Positions 20,490 through 29,696 of a stretch of 33,429 nucleotides of DNA are shown piece after piece (position 1 is the first letter of the stretch; every line of letters begins with the position of its first letter). The notes beneath the pieces are model-generated. The model saw only the letters and a list, made by a program, of their open reading frames with translations. It was not told the DNA's origin and made no database searches. The position numbers and the translations under genes are program-made. The stretch is from an uncultured Acidimicrobiales bacterium (lineage in GTDB: Bacteria; Actinomycetota; Acidimicrobiia; Acidimicrobiales; SHLQ01): the NCBI GenBank assembly GCA_938040365.1, contig CALHXU010000037.1, positions 1-33,429 on the forward strand. Reading direction: 5' to 3'.

Positions 20490-22022
20490 ATGAGCGCAGC
20501 TATCGAGCTAACTGGCATCACAAAACGGTTTCCAGGTGTCATTGCAAACGATGATGTGAATCTCACCGTAGAGAAGGGCGAAATTCACGCCATCTGCGGT
20601 GAGAACGGGGCCGGAAAGTCGACGCTCATGAAGATCCTGTACGGACTTCAGGGGGCAGACGAAGGCACCATGGCGGTGAACGGCGAGGTCGTCACGTTTA
20701 ATTCGCCAAACGATGCAATCGATCGCGGGATCGGCATGGTTCACCAGCACTTTATGCTCGCCGACCAACTCACCGTCCTCGAAAACATCATTCTCGGGGC
20801 CGAACCAACCTCGGGTGGCGGCGCGATCAAATTCAAAGAAGCCGAAGCTCAGCTCGCGAAGGTCGCTGCTGAATACGGGCTCACCATCGATCCGAACGAT
20901 CTGGTCGAAACCCTCGAGGTTGGTGAACGACAACGAGTAGAGATCATCAAGGTTCTCTACCGCGGCGCAGACATCTTGATTCTCGACGAGCCAACCGCAG
21001 TCTTGGTCCCACAGGAAGTCGAAGCACTCTTCGACAACATGCGCGACCTCAAAGCGGCCGGGGCAACGATTTTGTTCATCGACCACAAGCTCGACGAAGT
21101 CCTCGAAATTTCCGACAGCATCACCGTCCTTCGACACGGCAAGACCGTCGCGACCATGCGCAACGATGGTGTTACTGCGCACGATCTCGCCGAACTGATG
21201 GTCGGTAGCGAACTACCTACTCCCGAAACGGGCGAGTCGACGGTAACCGACACTGTCGCCCTTTCGATTCAGAACCTCACCGTGGTTGACGAAGACGCCC
21301 GACCGGTCCTCGAAGGCATCGATCTTTCTATCCGCAAAGGCGAGATTCTTGGGATCGCTGGGGTCGAGGGCAACGGGCAAGGCGAACTCGTCGACGCGAT
21401 CATCGGAACCGCCGCAGTTTCGGCCGGGACGATCGGCCTCCTCGGAAATGACATCACCAAGCTGTCGGTGCGCAAGCGCCGCGAAGCCGGTATTGGGTAT
21501 GTCCCCGAAGATCGCCACCGAGAAGGGCTCCTGCTCGACGCTCCCCTGTGGGAGAACGCTGCGCTTGGGCACCAGACCCAAGCACCCTATGGGTCCCGGT
21601 GGTTCATCGACCGTAAGGGAACCCGTCGGCAAACCGCCGAGATCAAAGAGCAGTTCGATGTCCGAACGCCCAACATCGACGTATCGGCACATGCACTCTC
21701 GGGCGGTAACCAACAAAAGTTGATCATCGGCCGCGAACTTACCTCCAACCCGTCGTTACTCATCGCAGCGCATCCAACGCGAGGAATCGACGTGGGGGCC
21801 CAAGCCGCGGTTTGGGAACAGATACGCGACGCCCGAGCGAACGGTTTAGCAACGTTGCTGATCTCTGCCGACCTCGACGAGTTGATCGGCCTCTCCGACA
21901 CGATCCTCGTCATGTTGCGCGGGCGACTCGTCGCTCAAGTCTCCCCCGATGACGTGACCCCACGCGACCTCGGCGCCTACATGACCGGCGCTGCAACCCA
22001 AGATGACGGGCAAGCCGCATGA
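20490..22022 (+). CDS. ABC transporter ATPase, two nucleotide-binding domains (NupO type)
   Basis: Powers nucleoside uptake at the inner face of the membrane. 510 residues with two fused ATPase domains. The first has Walker A GENGAGKSTLMK, signature LEVGERQRVEI and Walker B ILILDEPTAVL. The second has a P-loop-like GVEGNGQGELVD, signature LSGGNQQKLIIGREL and a Walker B ending LLIAAHPTRGID, where the catalytic Glu is replaced by His. Degeneration of the second site, usually to Gln, is known for sugar/nucleoside importers of this type, so only one site may hydrolyse ATP. The stop overlaps the next start by four bases (ATGA). Confidence 0.93.
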   Translation: MSAAIELTGITKRFPGVIANDDVNLTVEKGEIHAICGENGAGKSTLMKILYGLQGADEGTMAVNGEVVTFNSPNDAIDRGIGMVHQHFMLADQLTVLENIILGAEPTSGGGAIKFKEAEAQLAKVAAEYGLTIDPNDLVETLEVGERQRVEIIKVLYRGADILILDEPTAVLVPQEVEALFDNMRDLKAAGATILFIDHKLDEVLEISDSITVLRHGKTVATMRNDGVTAHDLAELMVGSELPTPETGESTVTDTVALSIQNLTVVDEDARPVLEGIDLSIRKGEILGIAGVEGNGQGELVDAIIGTAAVSAGTIGLLGNDITKLSVRKRREAGIGYVPEDRHREGLLLDAPLWENAALGHQTQAPYGSRWFIDRKGTRRQTAEIKEQFDVRTPNIDVSAHALSGGNQQKLIIGRELTSNPSLLIAAHPTRGIDVGAQAAVWEQIRDARANGLATLLISADLDELIGLSDTILVMLRGRLVAQVSPDDVTPRDLGAYMTGAATQDDGQAA

Positions 22023-23143
22023 TTCGACGCATTGCCTTCATTGCTGCAGCACCGCTGGCAGCATTTGCCCTGACTCTCGTCATTTCGTCGCTCGCTCTAG
22101 TGGTCTTTGGATCGAACCCCATCGATGCGTTCTCCGACATGATCGGCCACGCCTCCGAGCTCGAGACTCAGGTAGACATTCTGAACCGGGCAACGCCGCT
22201 TTACCTGTCGGCGGTCGCAGCGGCGATCGGCTTTCGGATGAACCTGTTCAACATCGGAGTCGAGGGCCAGTACCTCTTTGGCTACATCATCGCTGCACAA
22301 GTCGGGACGATGCTGGCACTCCCAGCGATTATCCATATTCCGGTCATCTTGATCACCGCCATGATCACCGGCGGACTCTTCGCCGCAATCGCCGGCATCC
22401 TCAAGGTGACCCGAGGGGTCAACGAGGTGATCTCGACGATCATGCTCAACTCCATTGCTGTCGCGGGCATCATCGCTGCCCTGCAGGGTCGTTGGCAGCC
22501 TGAACAAGAAGAGTTCACCGCAACCACACTCGGAACCGCGCCGATCGACGACACCGGCCTGCTTCCCAACATCAACGGACTCGTCGAGATATTCACCCGC
22601 GAGATCGAACAGGGCGGCGAGCTGACCGGAATGCTCCTCGTCGCAATCGGCGTTGGAGTGGCCTACCACCTGCTCCTCACCAGAATGCGCTTTGGCTTCG
22701 ACTTGCGGGCGAGCGGACTCAATCCGTTCGCTGCTCGCGCTGGTGGCGTTGCTCCCAAGCAGATGATCGTCGCCGCGATGTTCCTCTCGGGCGCTGTCGC
22801 TGGCCTGATCGGTATGGTCGAGCTGGCCGAAGAGGGCCGGTTCCCCGCCGACCCAATTCAAGGCCTCGGATTCGCCGGAATCGCCGTTGCGCTCCTCGGC
22901 CGCAACCACCCCGGCGGGATGGCATTTTCAGCCCTACTCTTTGCGTTCCTCGACGTATCGGCGGGCATCTTGCAATCGACTCAGACAGCGACCAAAGAGA
23001 TCGTCAACATCATGCAAGGAATCGTCTTGCTGGCAGCGGTGATCGCCTATGGCATCACCAAGCGTGTTCAGACCCGTGAAGAAGCTCGGGCGACCGCCGA
23101 GGCGCTACAAAGCGTAGAAACAAACACCGAGGTGACAGTATGA
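22019..23143 (+). CDS. ABC nucleoside transporter permease 1 (BPD_transp_2 family)
   Basis: 374-residue multi-pass membrane protein of the branched-chain amino acid/sugar/nucleoside permease family. Family marks are RATPLYLSAVAAAIGFRMNL, FNIGVEGQYLFG, GVNEVISTIMLNSIA and AGGVAPKQMIVAAMFLSGAV, then GLGFAGIAVALLGRNHPGG. It resembles the longer of the two permeases in BmpA/NupA-type nucleoside importers. Overlaps of four bases with the ATPase upstream and the second permease downstream show translational coupling. Confidence 0.92.
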   Translation: MIRRIAFIAAAPLAAFALTLVISSLALVVFGSNPIDAFSDMIGHASELETQVDILNRATPLYLSAVAAAIGFRMNLFNIGVEGQYLFGYIIAAQVGTMLALPAIIHIPVILITAMITGGLFAAIAGILKVTRGVNEVISTIMLNSIAVAGIIAALQGRWQPEQEEFTATTLGTAPIDDTGLLPNINGLVEIFTREIEQGGELTGMLLVAIGVGVAYHLLLTRMRFGFDLRASGLNPFAARAGGVAPKQMIVAAMFLSGAVAGLIGMVELAEEGRFPADPIQGLGFAGIAVALLGRNHPGGMAFSALLFAFLDVSAGILQSTQTATKEIVNIMQGIVLLAAVIAYGITKRVQTREEARATAEALQSVETNTEVTV

Positions 23144-24378
23144 GCGCGATACTGAAGCTCCCCGCATGGCTGCGATGGCCGCTCTATGTGCTGGTTGGAA
23201 TCTTTGTGCTCACGGTCGTCCAGTCGATCAGCGACACCGAGCGCCTTACCCAAGTCGCGACCGCCCGAGAGATGCTCCGCTTTTCGGTGCCGATCTTCCT
23301 CGCTGGCCTTGGCGGTCTGTTCAGCGAACGATCGGGAGTCGTCAACATTGGCCTCGAAGGCATGTTGATCCTCGGTATGTGGTTCGGCGCGTGGGGATCG
23401 ATCGAGTACGGGGCTTGGGCAGGACTAGCGATCGGCATGGCAGGTGGCGCGCTTGGCGGTCTACTCCACGCAATCGCCACCGTGTCCTTTGGCGTCGACC
23501 ACATCATCTCCGGAGTTGCGATCAACATTTTGGCGCCCGCGCTCACCCGCTTCCTCGCGGACGAAGTATGGGAATCGCCCACCACCTCGCCCCGCACCGA
23601 AAGTGTTGGGGACTGGGATGTTCCGTTCCTCGCCGGCGGAACGATCTTTGGAAACGAGACACCCGACATTTTGCTCAGCATTGGTCAAACCGAGATTTGG
23701 TTCGTGCACGACGTTGCTCAGCTCCTTCGCGGCTTGCTCCGCGGCACCCACTTCGTCTCCTACTTTGCGATCCTGCTCGTGCCGATCACGACCTGGATTG
23801 TTTGGCGGACCAGGTTCGGGCTTCGACTCCGCATCGCCGGCGAAGACCCGGTCGCAGGCGCAGCGCAAGGTATCAACATCACCCGCTACAAGTACGTTGC
23901 CGTGATTTTGTCAGGAGTGCTCGCCGGGCTTGGCGGCGCCTTCATCTCAACCGAACTCTCCGGATTGTTCCAAGGTGGCAACAGCGCCGGCCGAGGTTTC
24001 ATTGGGCTCGCCGCGCTCATCTTTGGCAACTGGCGACCCGGGGGTGTGTTGATCGGAGCGTTGTTGTTTGGCTATGTCTTTGGTCTCGATCTTCGCGATC
24101 TCGACGGCACGGCAAGCCACGCGATGCTGCTCGTGAACACCATTGCGTTGGTCGGCGTCGGTGCGTGGGCGCTTTCCCGAAACCGCACAACCGACGCGAT
24201 TCTCGCCGGAATTCTCGGCACGCTCTCGTTCATTTGGTGGGTCTCGTCAGACACCGTGCCGAGTTGGTGGAGCAACATCTTGCCGTTCGTGCTCGTGTTG
24301 TTGGTGCTGGTGTTCTTTGCCCAGCGTCTTCGAATGCCTGCAGCGCTCGGCATGCCGTTCCGAAAGGGCGATAGTTAA
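23140..24378 (+). CDS. ABC nucleoside transporter permease 2
   Basis: 412 residues, multi-pass membrane protein pairing with permease 1. Core marks are REMLRFSVPIFLAGLGGLFS, ERSGVVNIGLEGMLILGMWF, GVDHIISGVAINILAPALTR and GRGFIGLAALIFGNWRPGG. It is longer than many relatives because of an N-terminal helix and extra C-terminal helices (about residues 330-400). The ATG overlaps the previous stop (ATGA). The next gene starts two bases after its stop. Confidence 0.92.
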   Translation: MSAILKLPAWLRWPLYVLVGIFVLTVVQSISDTERLTQVATAREMLRFSVPIFLAGLGGLFSERSGVVNIGLEGMLILGMWFGAWGSIEYGAWAGLAIGMAGGALGGLLHAIATVSFGVDHIISGVAINILAPALTRFLADEVWESPTTSPRTESVGDWDVPFLAGGTIFGNETPDILLSIGQTEIWFVHDVAQLLRGLLRGTHFVSYFAILLVPITTWIVWRTRFGLRLRIAGEDPVAGAAQGINITRYKYVAVILSGVLAGLGGAFISTELSGLFQGGNSAGRGFIGLAALIFGNWRPGGVLIGALLFGYVFGLDLRDLDGTASHAMLLVNTIALVGVGAWALSRNRTTDAILAGILGTLSFIWWVSSDTVPSWWSNILPFVLVLLVLVFFAQRLRMPAALGMPFRKGDS

Positions 24379-24380
24379 GC

Positions 24381-25220
24381 GTGTCGATCGCATCGTTTTC
24401 GGCCGATAATTTTGAACGCAACGGCGTTGCGGTCTTTCCCGGCGCCGTCACGAGCGAACAGCTCGATGCGTTCAGGGAGGCAGTCGATGACCTCGTCACC
24501 GACTTCGACCCCGACGGTGTCCGCACCGTCTTTTCGACAGACGATCAGAGTCACGCCCGGAGCGACTATTTCTTGACGTCGGGCGACAAGACCCGATACT
24601 TCCTCGAGGATGGCGCCACCGATTCTGATGGGGTCATAGTCGGAGACAAACGGCGAGCCTTGAACAAGATTGGTCACGCAATGCATGACCTCGATCCAAA
24701 GATCGGCGAGTTCTGCCGGTCGAGTGGGTTCGCTGGCGCAGCGGCGGCGGTCGGGATGGTCTCGCCGTTGCTCTTACAGTCGATGGTCATCTTCAAGAAC
24801 CCCGAGGTCGGCGGCGAGGTCAGCACCCACACCGACCACACATTCTTGTGGACCGAGCCGCAAAGCGTGATCGGCTTTTGGGTCGCAGCCGATGACGCCA
24901 CCCAAGAGAATGGCTGTCTCTGGGCCCTGCCTGGGGGACACTCGATCCCGGTCAAGGAGCGGTTTCAGCGCACGGCGAGCAACGAGGCGACCGAAATGAT
25001 CGTCCTCGATGAGACGCCATATCCAACAGATGGCTGGGTACCACTCGAAGTCGAAGCCGGAACCCTCATTGCACTCCACGGATCGCTACCCCACCGCAGC
25101 GCGCCCAACCGTTCGTCGAAGCCTCGACTTGCCTTCACCCTGCACTGCATCGAAGCTGACGCCGACTACCCCGAGAGCAACTGGCTGCAACGACCAGATT
25201 TGCCTCTCATGGGCTTCTAA
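24381..25220 (+). CDS. Phytanoyl-CoA dioxygenase (PhyH) family Fe(II)/2-oxoglutarate oxygenase
   Basis: Predicted non-haem iron oxygenase using 2-oxoglutarate and O2. 279 residues. The iron triad is visible as His150 and Asp152 (STHTDHTFLW) and His238 (SLPHRSAPN), with Arg249 (KPRLAF) placed to bind 2-oxoglutarate. Substrates of this family vary widely and cannot be read from sequence; phytanoyl-CoA is only the eponym. The GTG start lies two bases after the permease stop, so it belongs to the transporter operon, which suggests action on the imported compound or a product of it. Confidence 0.88.
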   Translation: MSIASFSADNFERNGVAVFPGAVTSEQLDAFREAVDDLVTDFDPDGVRTVFSTDDQSHARSDYFLTSGDKTRYFLEDGATDSDGVIVGDKRRALNKIGHAMHDLDPKIGEFCRSSGFAGAAAAVGMVSPLLLQSMVIFKNPEVGGEVSTHTDHTFLWTEPQSVIGFWVAADDATQENGCLWALPGGHSIPVKERFQRTASNEATEMIVLDETPYPTDGWVPLEVEAGTLIALHGSLPHRSAPNRSSKPRLAFTLHCIEADADYPESNWLQRPDLPLMGF

Positions 25221-25262
25221 CTAGACCCCCTTTCGGGGCCGCTCGGCCGGCGCCGATATCGG

Positions 25263-25268
25263 TACGCT
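25263..25268 (+). promoter_or_regulatory. -10 element for a leaderless peptidase mRNA
   Basis: TACGCT, six bases before the GTG at 25275. It would let the peptidase be transcribed independently of the transporter operon. Confidence 0.4.
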
Positions 25269-25274
25269 CGGGGC

Positions 25275-27353
25275 GTGACCAACTTCGATGAACCTGCTGA
25301 CCCATCTACGCACCCCGACATCGACCCGCACCTCTGGCTCGAGGAAGTAGAGGGCGACGCTGCGTTGGCGTGGGTGAGGGCACAGAATGAACGCACCCTT
25401 GGCGAGCTGCAGAACGATCCTCGGTACGCAGGACTCGAAGCTGCAGCGCTCGATGTTTTGACCGCTGATGATCGCATTCCCTACGGGACCATTCGCGGCG
25501 GGTGGATGTACAACTTCTGGCAGGACGACGAGCACGTGCGTGGGTTGTGGCGACGCACCCCGCTCGACAGTTACCGGACCGCCGATCCAGATTGGGAGAT
25601 CTTGCTCGACGTCGACGCCTTGGCCGAAGCCGAAGGCGCCAATCACGTCTTCAAAGGAGCGAAGGTCTTTCGACGCAAAGGCGGCGAAACCTACCGATGC
25701 ATGCTCTCGTTCTCCGATGGCGGCAAGGATGCCATCACCCAACGAGAGTTCGACATTGCATCCCGGTCGTTTGTCGATGGCGGGTTCGAAACTCCCGAGG
25801 CGAAGCAAGGCGCCGAATGGCTCGACGACGACACGCTACTCATCGCGACCGACTGGGGTCTCGACGCATCCACGCTCACCGAGTCCGGCTATCCCTACGT
25901 CGTCAAGCGTTGGGAGCGCGGCACCCCGCTCGACGACGCGGTCGAGGTGCTTCGTGGAACACCTGGCGACGTTGGCGTCTTTGCGTTCACGATGGAGAAC
26001 GAGGACGGAAAGCTTCTGTCGGGAGCGGTGCAGGCCGATACGTTCTTCACCTCGACCTACTGGCTCTTCACCGACTCTGGGCCGGTGCAATTTCCAATCC
26101 CGCCGAAATCTACGCCGAACGGGATCTCAAATGGCAGGTTGCTGTTGTCGCTCGAACAGGACTGGGAGGTTGGCGGGCTGCAGTTCGCCACCGGCGACCT
26201 CGTGGCATTCAATCTCGGCCACTTCCTCGACACCCACACAATCGACACGGTGGAGCTGGTTTTCCGGCCGACCGAAAGCCAGGCCGTGAGCGGTATTGCT
26301 GTCGCTGCGGGAGGGACCTTGCTCGCCATCACCGAAAACGTTGTAGGGCGCATTCTTCGTCTCGAACCGGGGAACGACGGCTGGAAGACAACGCCGATCG
26401 ATCTTCCCGGATCTGGAGATGTTGCGATCACCTTTGCCGACCGCGACGAACAGCTCGTCCTCGTCAACTACGAAGACTTCCTCACGCCGACTTCGCTTCT
26501 GGCCCTCGATTCAGTTTCGGGAACACTCGATGTCTTGAAGACGATCCCGCCTCGCTTTGACACCGACGGGCTCATCGTCGAACAACTGATGGCAACGTCG
26601 AGCGACGGTACGCAGATCCCCCATTTCGTGGTTCGCCAAGTCGATGCTCCCTTCGATGGCACAACGCCGACGTTGCTCTATGGCTACGGCGGTTTCCAAG
26701 TCCCACTCAACCCGTCCTACAGCGGCACGATTGGACGCAACTGGCTCGAGCATGGCGGTGCATTCGTGATGGCGAACATTCGTGGTGGCGGCGAGTTCGG
26801 CCCGACCTGGCACCAAGCGGGCCTCACGACCGACCGCCAACGCGTCTACGACGACTTCATCGCCGTCGGCGAGTCCATTATTTCCTCTGGGCTGACATCG
26901 GCTGCGCACCTCGGCATCATGGGCGGATCGAACGGCGGCCTACTCATGGGCGTCATGTTGAATCAACGACCCGACCTGTGGAACGCCGTGGTAATTCAGG
27001 TTCCGTTGCTCGACATGTTGCGCTACCACGTACTGCTCGCTGGAGCCTCATGGGTCGATGAGTACGGTTCGCCCGATGATCCGGTCGAGCGGGCGTTCCT
27101 TGAGAGAACCTCGCCGTATCAGAACTTCGACCCCGAGCTGGCCTACCCAACGCCGCTGTTTGTGACCTCGACGAAAGACGATCGAGTGCACCCCGGACAC
27201 GCCCGCAAAATGGCAAAGAAGTTTGAGGACGCTGGTCTTGCCTTCTGGTACTACGAGAACATCGATGGCGGACACTCAGCTGCGGCTAACCAGACCGAGG
27301 CAGCGAAACGCACCGCGCTCGAATATACCTATCTCATGAACCAACTCTCCTAA
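25275..27353 (+). CDS. Prolyl oligopeptidase family serine peptidase (S9)
   Basis: 692 residues, typical for S9A prolyl oligopeptidases, which cut short peptides after proline in the cytoplasm; no signal peptide is seen. An N-terminal segment (HPDIDPHLWLEEVEGDAALA) leads into a seven-bladed propeller of about residues 70-430. The alpha/beta-hydrolase domain has LLYGYGGFQVPLNPSYS, NIRGGGEFGPTWHQAG and the nucleophile Ser552 in MGGSNGGLLMG. An Asp follows at 635/636 (TSTKDDRVHPGHA) and His667 (DGGHSAA). The GTG at 25275 is supported by a -10 element six bases upstream. The 3' end, including the stop codon, is part of a 13-bp triple repeat. Confidence 0.92.
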   Translation: MTNFDEPADPSTHPDIDPHLWLEEVEGDAALAWVRAQNERTLGELQNDPRYAGLEAAALDVLTADDRIPYGTIRGGWMYNFWQDDEHVRGLWRRTPLDSYRTADPDWEILLDVDALAEAEGANHVFKGAKVFRRKGGETYRCMLSFSDGGKDAITQREFDIASRSFVDGGFETPEAKQGAEWLDDDTLLIATDWGLDASTLTESGYPYVVKRWERGTPLDDAVEVLRGTPGDVGVFAFTMENEDGKLLSGAVQADTFFTSTYWLFTDSGPVQFPIPPKSTPNGISNGRLLLSLEQDWEVGGLQFATGDLVAFNLGHFLDTHTIDTVELVFRPTESQAVSGIAVAAGGTLLAITENVVGRILRLEPGNDGWKTTPIDLPGSGDVAITFADRDEQLVLVNYEDFLTPTSLLALDSVSGTLDVLKTIPPRFDTDGLIVEQLMATSSDGTQIPHFVVRQVDAPFDGTTPTLLYGYGGFQVPLNPSYSGTIGRNWLEHGGAFVMANIRGGGEFGPTWHQAGLTTDRQRVYDDFIAVGESIISSGLTSAAHLGIMGGSNGGLLMGVMLNQRPDLWNAVVIQVPLLDMLRYHVLLAGASWVDEYGSPDDPVERAFLERTSPYQNFDPELAYPTPLFVTSTKDDRVHPGHARKMAKKFEDAGLAFWYYENIDGGHSAAANQTEAAKRTALEYTYLMNQLS

Positions 27354-27379
27354 CCAACTCTCCTAACCAACTCTCCTAA
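27341..27379 (+). repeat. 13-bp tandem repeat (three copies) across the peptidase stop codon
   Basis: CCAACTCTCCTAA occurs three times without interruption at 27341, 27354 and 27367. The first copy encodes the last residues and stop; the others are untranslated. Repeat slippage would not alter the protein. Confidence 0.9.
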
Positions 27380-27427
27380 CCCCTCTTCGAACCCTCTCCT
27401 CTAGCCCTCCCCCAAACGACCCCACCT

Positions 27428-27482
27428 CAGGATTTGTCCCCCGTTTGATACCGCATAGGTTCCAAACGGGGGACAAATCCTG
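27428..27482. repeat. Perfect 20-bp inverted repeat between convergent genes
   Basis: CAGGATTTGTCCCCCGTTTG at 27428-27447 is exactly complementary to 27463-27482, with a 15-base loop. No T-run follows on either strand. It may act as a two-way transcription barrier between the peptidase and DUF72 genes, or be a mobile or REP-like repeat; it shares GGATTTG with the palindrome at 11141. Confidence 0.88.
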
Positions 27483-27499
27483 GAAGGGGTGGTCGTGGG

Positions 27500-28360
27500 T
27501 CAGCTGAAAAGCGATGGGTCGGTAACCGCAGGGGCGTCGGGCTGGGCGGGAAGGTCCGGAACCTCGACTCTGACCTCGTCGTAGAACTGGCGGGCGAGGT
27601 CGATGGCGGCGGCGTTGTCGGGAGTGTGGATGAACACGATCGGTGAGCGGCCGTCGCGTAACCATCGAGCCACCGTGGAAATCCACGGCGCCCAAAATTC
27701 TGGGTTCCCATCGGGTGCGGTCTGGCCGATGAACCGGACGATGGGCGTGTTGCTCGTCGCGACGGCCCGCACCGGAACCCGAGGCTTGTTCTCGAATGCC
27801 TCAATCTCGGACGGCGTGATTCGAGGGCCGGCGAACACTGCACGAGAATCGAGAATGATGCGGTCGGCCTCACGTGTGAAGAGCAGATCGTTGAGCGCTC
27901 GTTCGTTTGGCCCACCGTCGAAGAAATCGAGGTGACGGACCTCAACCCCATAACGAACCGTAGATGGAACCGATCGCAAAAACGTCTCGAGAACCGGCAA
28001 CGAGTCCGGGCCGAACGAGGCGGGAAGTTGCACCGCAACCGGATCCATCTTGGAAAGGCACGGCTCGAGGGCGTTGAAGAACGCGCCAACCTCGTCGGCG
28101 CAGTCTCGGAGTTTCCGTTCGTGAGTAACCGATTTCGAGAACTTGAACATGAACCGAAAGTTCGGTGGCGTTGCCTCTGCCCACCGTTGTGCGACCTCGG
28201 GTGTCGGGAGCGCATAGAAAGTCGTATTGCCTTCGACAGCCGAAACGAGGCGACCGTAGGCCGCGAGTTCTCCGCCCGCCGGGGTCGACTTTGGAATCGA
28301 ACGTCCGGGCCACGCCGAATTTGTCCACATTGCACAGCCCACCCGAAGAACACCCAACAT
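27500..28360 (-). CDS. DUF72 family protein
   Basis: 286 residues from ATG at 28360 (a GTG directly before it is an alternative). DUF72 proteins adopt a TIM-barrel fold and have no agreed function. Family marks are RVGCAMWTNSAWPG near the start, YGRLVSAVEGNTTFYALPT, PPNFRFMFKFSKSVTHERKL, VAVQLPASFG, YGVEVRHLDFF and IVFIHTPDNAAAIDLARQFY near the end. The gene stands alone and divergent from a reductase. A TATATT element eight bases upstream suggests a leaderless mRNA. Confidence 0.9.
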   Translation of the reverse strand: MLGVLRVGCAMWTNSAWPGRSIPKSTPAGGELAAYGRLVSAVEGNTTFYALPTPEVAQRWAEATPPNFRFMFKFSKSVTHERKLRDCADEVGAFFNALEPCLSKMDPVAVQLPASFGPDSLPVLETFLRSVPSTVRYGVEVRHLDFFDGGPNERALNDLLFTREADRIILDSRAVFAGPRITPSEIEAFENKPRVPVRAVATSNTPIVRFIGQTAPDGNPEFWAPWISTVARWLRDGRSPIVFIHTPDNAAAIDLARQFYDEVRVEVPDLPAQPDAPAVTDPSLFS

Positions 28361-28368
28361 CACGTCGG

Positions 28369-28374
28369 AATATA
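28369..28374 (-). promoter_or_regulatory. -10 element for the DUF72 gene
   Basis: Reads TATATT on the minus strand, eight bases before the ATG at 28360 (five before the alternative GTG). Confidence 0.5.
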
Positions 28375-28452
28375 GCCGTGGCGTGACGAGAGCGACGTGA
28401 AGAATGCCCGAACGGTCGGGGCTTGGCCGATCTTCGCTGGCAAACTGGCACT

Positions 28453-29676
28453 ATGTCCTCTTCACAGGCCGATCTACTCGTCATTGGCGCCGGGCCCGCT
28501 GGCGCTGCGACTGCCATCCGGGCAGCCCGTGGCGGTGCGAAGGTCGTCGTGTTCGACAAGGCGCCCTACGGCCGCGACAAAGTCTGTGGCGATGGGCTTA
28601 CGCCACGCGCAATCGCTGCGATGAACGAGCTCGACCTCGACTTCAGCGATGCACACCACATCGTTGGCCTTCGGATGATCGCAAACTCGACGGTTCGTGA
28701 ACTCGACTGGCCCTCGGGCGGCCGTTTCCCGAACCATGGCGCCGTCTGGCCCCGCCAAAAGCTCGACAAGGCGCTCATCGACGCTGCCACCGAGGCCGGC
28801 GCCGAAGTTATCTGGGACACCGAGGCACTTCCCCTCATGGAAGGCGAGCGCGTCGTTGGTGTTACTGCCGGCGGCACGAAATGGCTCGCCCCGCTTACCG
28901 TGATCGCGGCCGGAGCACCGGGCAAGGTTGCAAAGATGCTCGGCACCGACCGAGTAGAAGACGAGCCGTTTGGGCTTGCGATCCGAGCGTACGTGCCATC
29001 GCCTCGCCATACCGACCAACACCTCGAGGCCTGCCTCACCTTGAAGGACGAGCACGGAACTCCAGTACCGGGGTACGGATGGATGTTCCCGGCCGGGGAC
29101 GGGACGGTAAACATCGGTGCCGGTGCGCTGAGCACGATGAAGGGCTTCAAGAAGCTCAACCTCAACAAACTGCTCGATTCATACCGCGACATGATTCGCG
29201 AGGAATGGGACCTCGGCGACTACGTCGAGCGTCCACGTGCGTGGCGCCTCCCAATGAGTGCTCGACGACGCCACGGGACTGGCTGGGTCGCCATTGGCGA
29301 TGCGGCTGGCCTGATCAACCCGATGAACGGCGAGGGCATCGACTACGGCCTGGAAAGCGGCATGCTCATTGCCGACCTCTACCTCGAGAACCCAGTCACC
29401 GCTCCGGCTCGTTACGACCTTGCGGTAGCCGAACTGTTCGATGGCTTCCTCAGCACCGGACGCCGATTCAGCTTCCTCATTGGACATCCGTGGATACTCA
29501 ATAGCGGCCTGAAGATGGCAGTCGGGACCGACGCGATCGCAAAGATCACCCTCCAGGTGATGGGTAACCTCGTCGATGGTCAAACACCGGGAGCTGCGGG
29601 CCGGATCTTCCGCCTCACCGACAAGGCGTTAGCGACTGCAGACCCTGTCTTGCGCAAAACAAGGGCTGCCGCCTAA
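28453..29676 (+). CDS. Geranylgeranyl reductase family FAD-dependent oxidoreductase
   Basis: Flavoprotein that in characterised relatives saturates isoprenoid chains of menaquinone, chlorophyll or archaeal lipids; in actinobacteria the MenJ-type menaquinone reductase is the closest known role. 407 residues. The FAD-binding Rossmann motif VIGAGPAGAATAIRAARGG is near residue 10, followed by the family signature DKVCGDGLTPRAI. A second FAD contact is GDAAGLINPMNGEGIDYGLE. The ATG at 28453 places the dinucleotide-binding strand right at the N-terminus; an upstream in-frame start would add ten residues. The chain reduced here cannot be named from sequence. Confidence 0.88.
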   Translation: MSSSQADLLVIGAGPAGAATAIRAARGGAKVVVFDKAPYGRDKVCGDGLTPRAIAAMNELDLDFSDAHHIVGLRMIANSTVRELDWPSGGRFPNHGAVWPRQKLDKALIDAATEAGAEVIWDTEALPLMEGERVVGVTAGGTKWLAPLTVIAAGAPGKVAKMLGTDRVEDEPFGLAIRAYVPSPRHTDQHLEACLTLKDEHGTPVPGYGWMFPAGDGTVNIGAGALSTMKGFKKLNLNKLLDSYRDMIREEWDLGDYVERPRAWRLPMSARRRHGTGWVAIGDAAGLINPMNGEGIDYGLESGMLIADLYLENPVTAPARYDLAVAELFDGFLSTGRRFSFLIGHPWILNSGLKMAVGTDAIAKITLQVMGNLVDGQTPGAAGRIFRLTDKALATADPVLRKTRAAA

Positions 29677-29696
29677 ATCCCTGATAGGAAACAGCG

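Noticed and set aside
25502-26560. A 352-residue Arg-rich frame inside the peptidase gene
   Set aside because: It lies in another frame of a convincing S9 peptidase and has the composition of a high-GC shadow frame.
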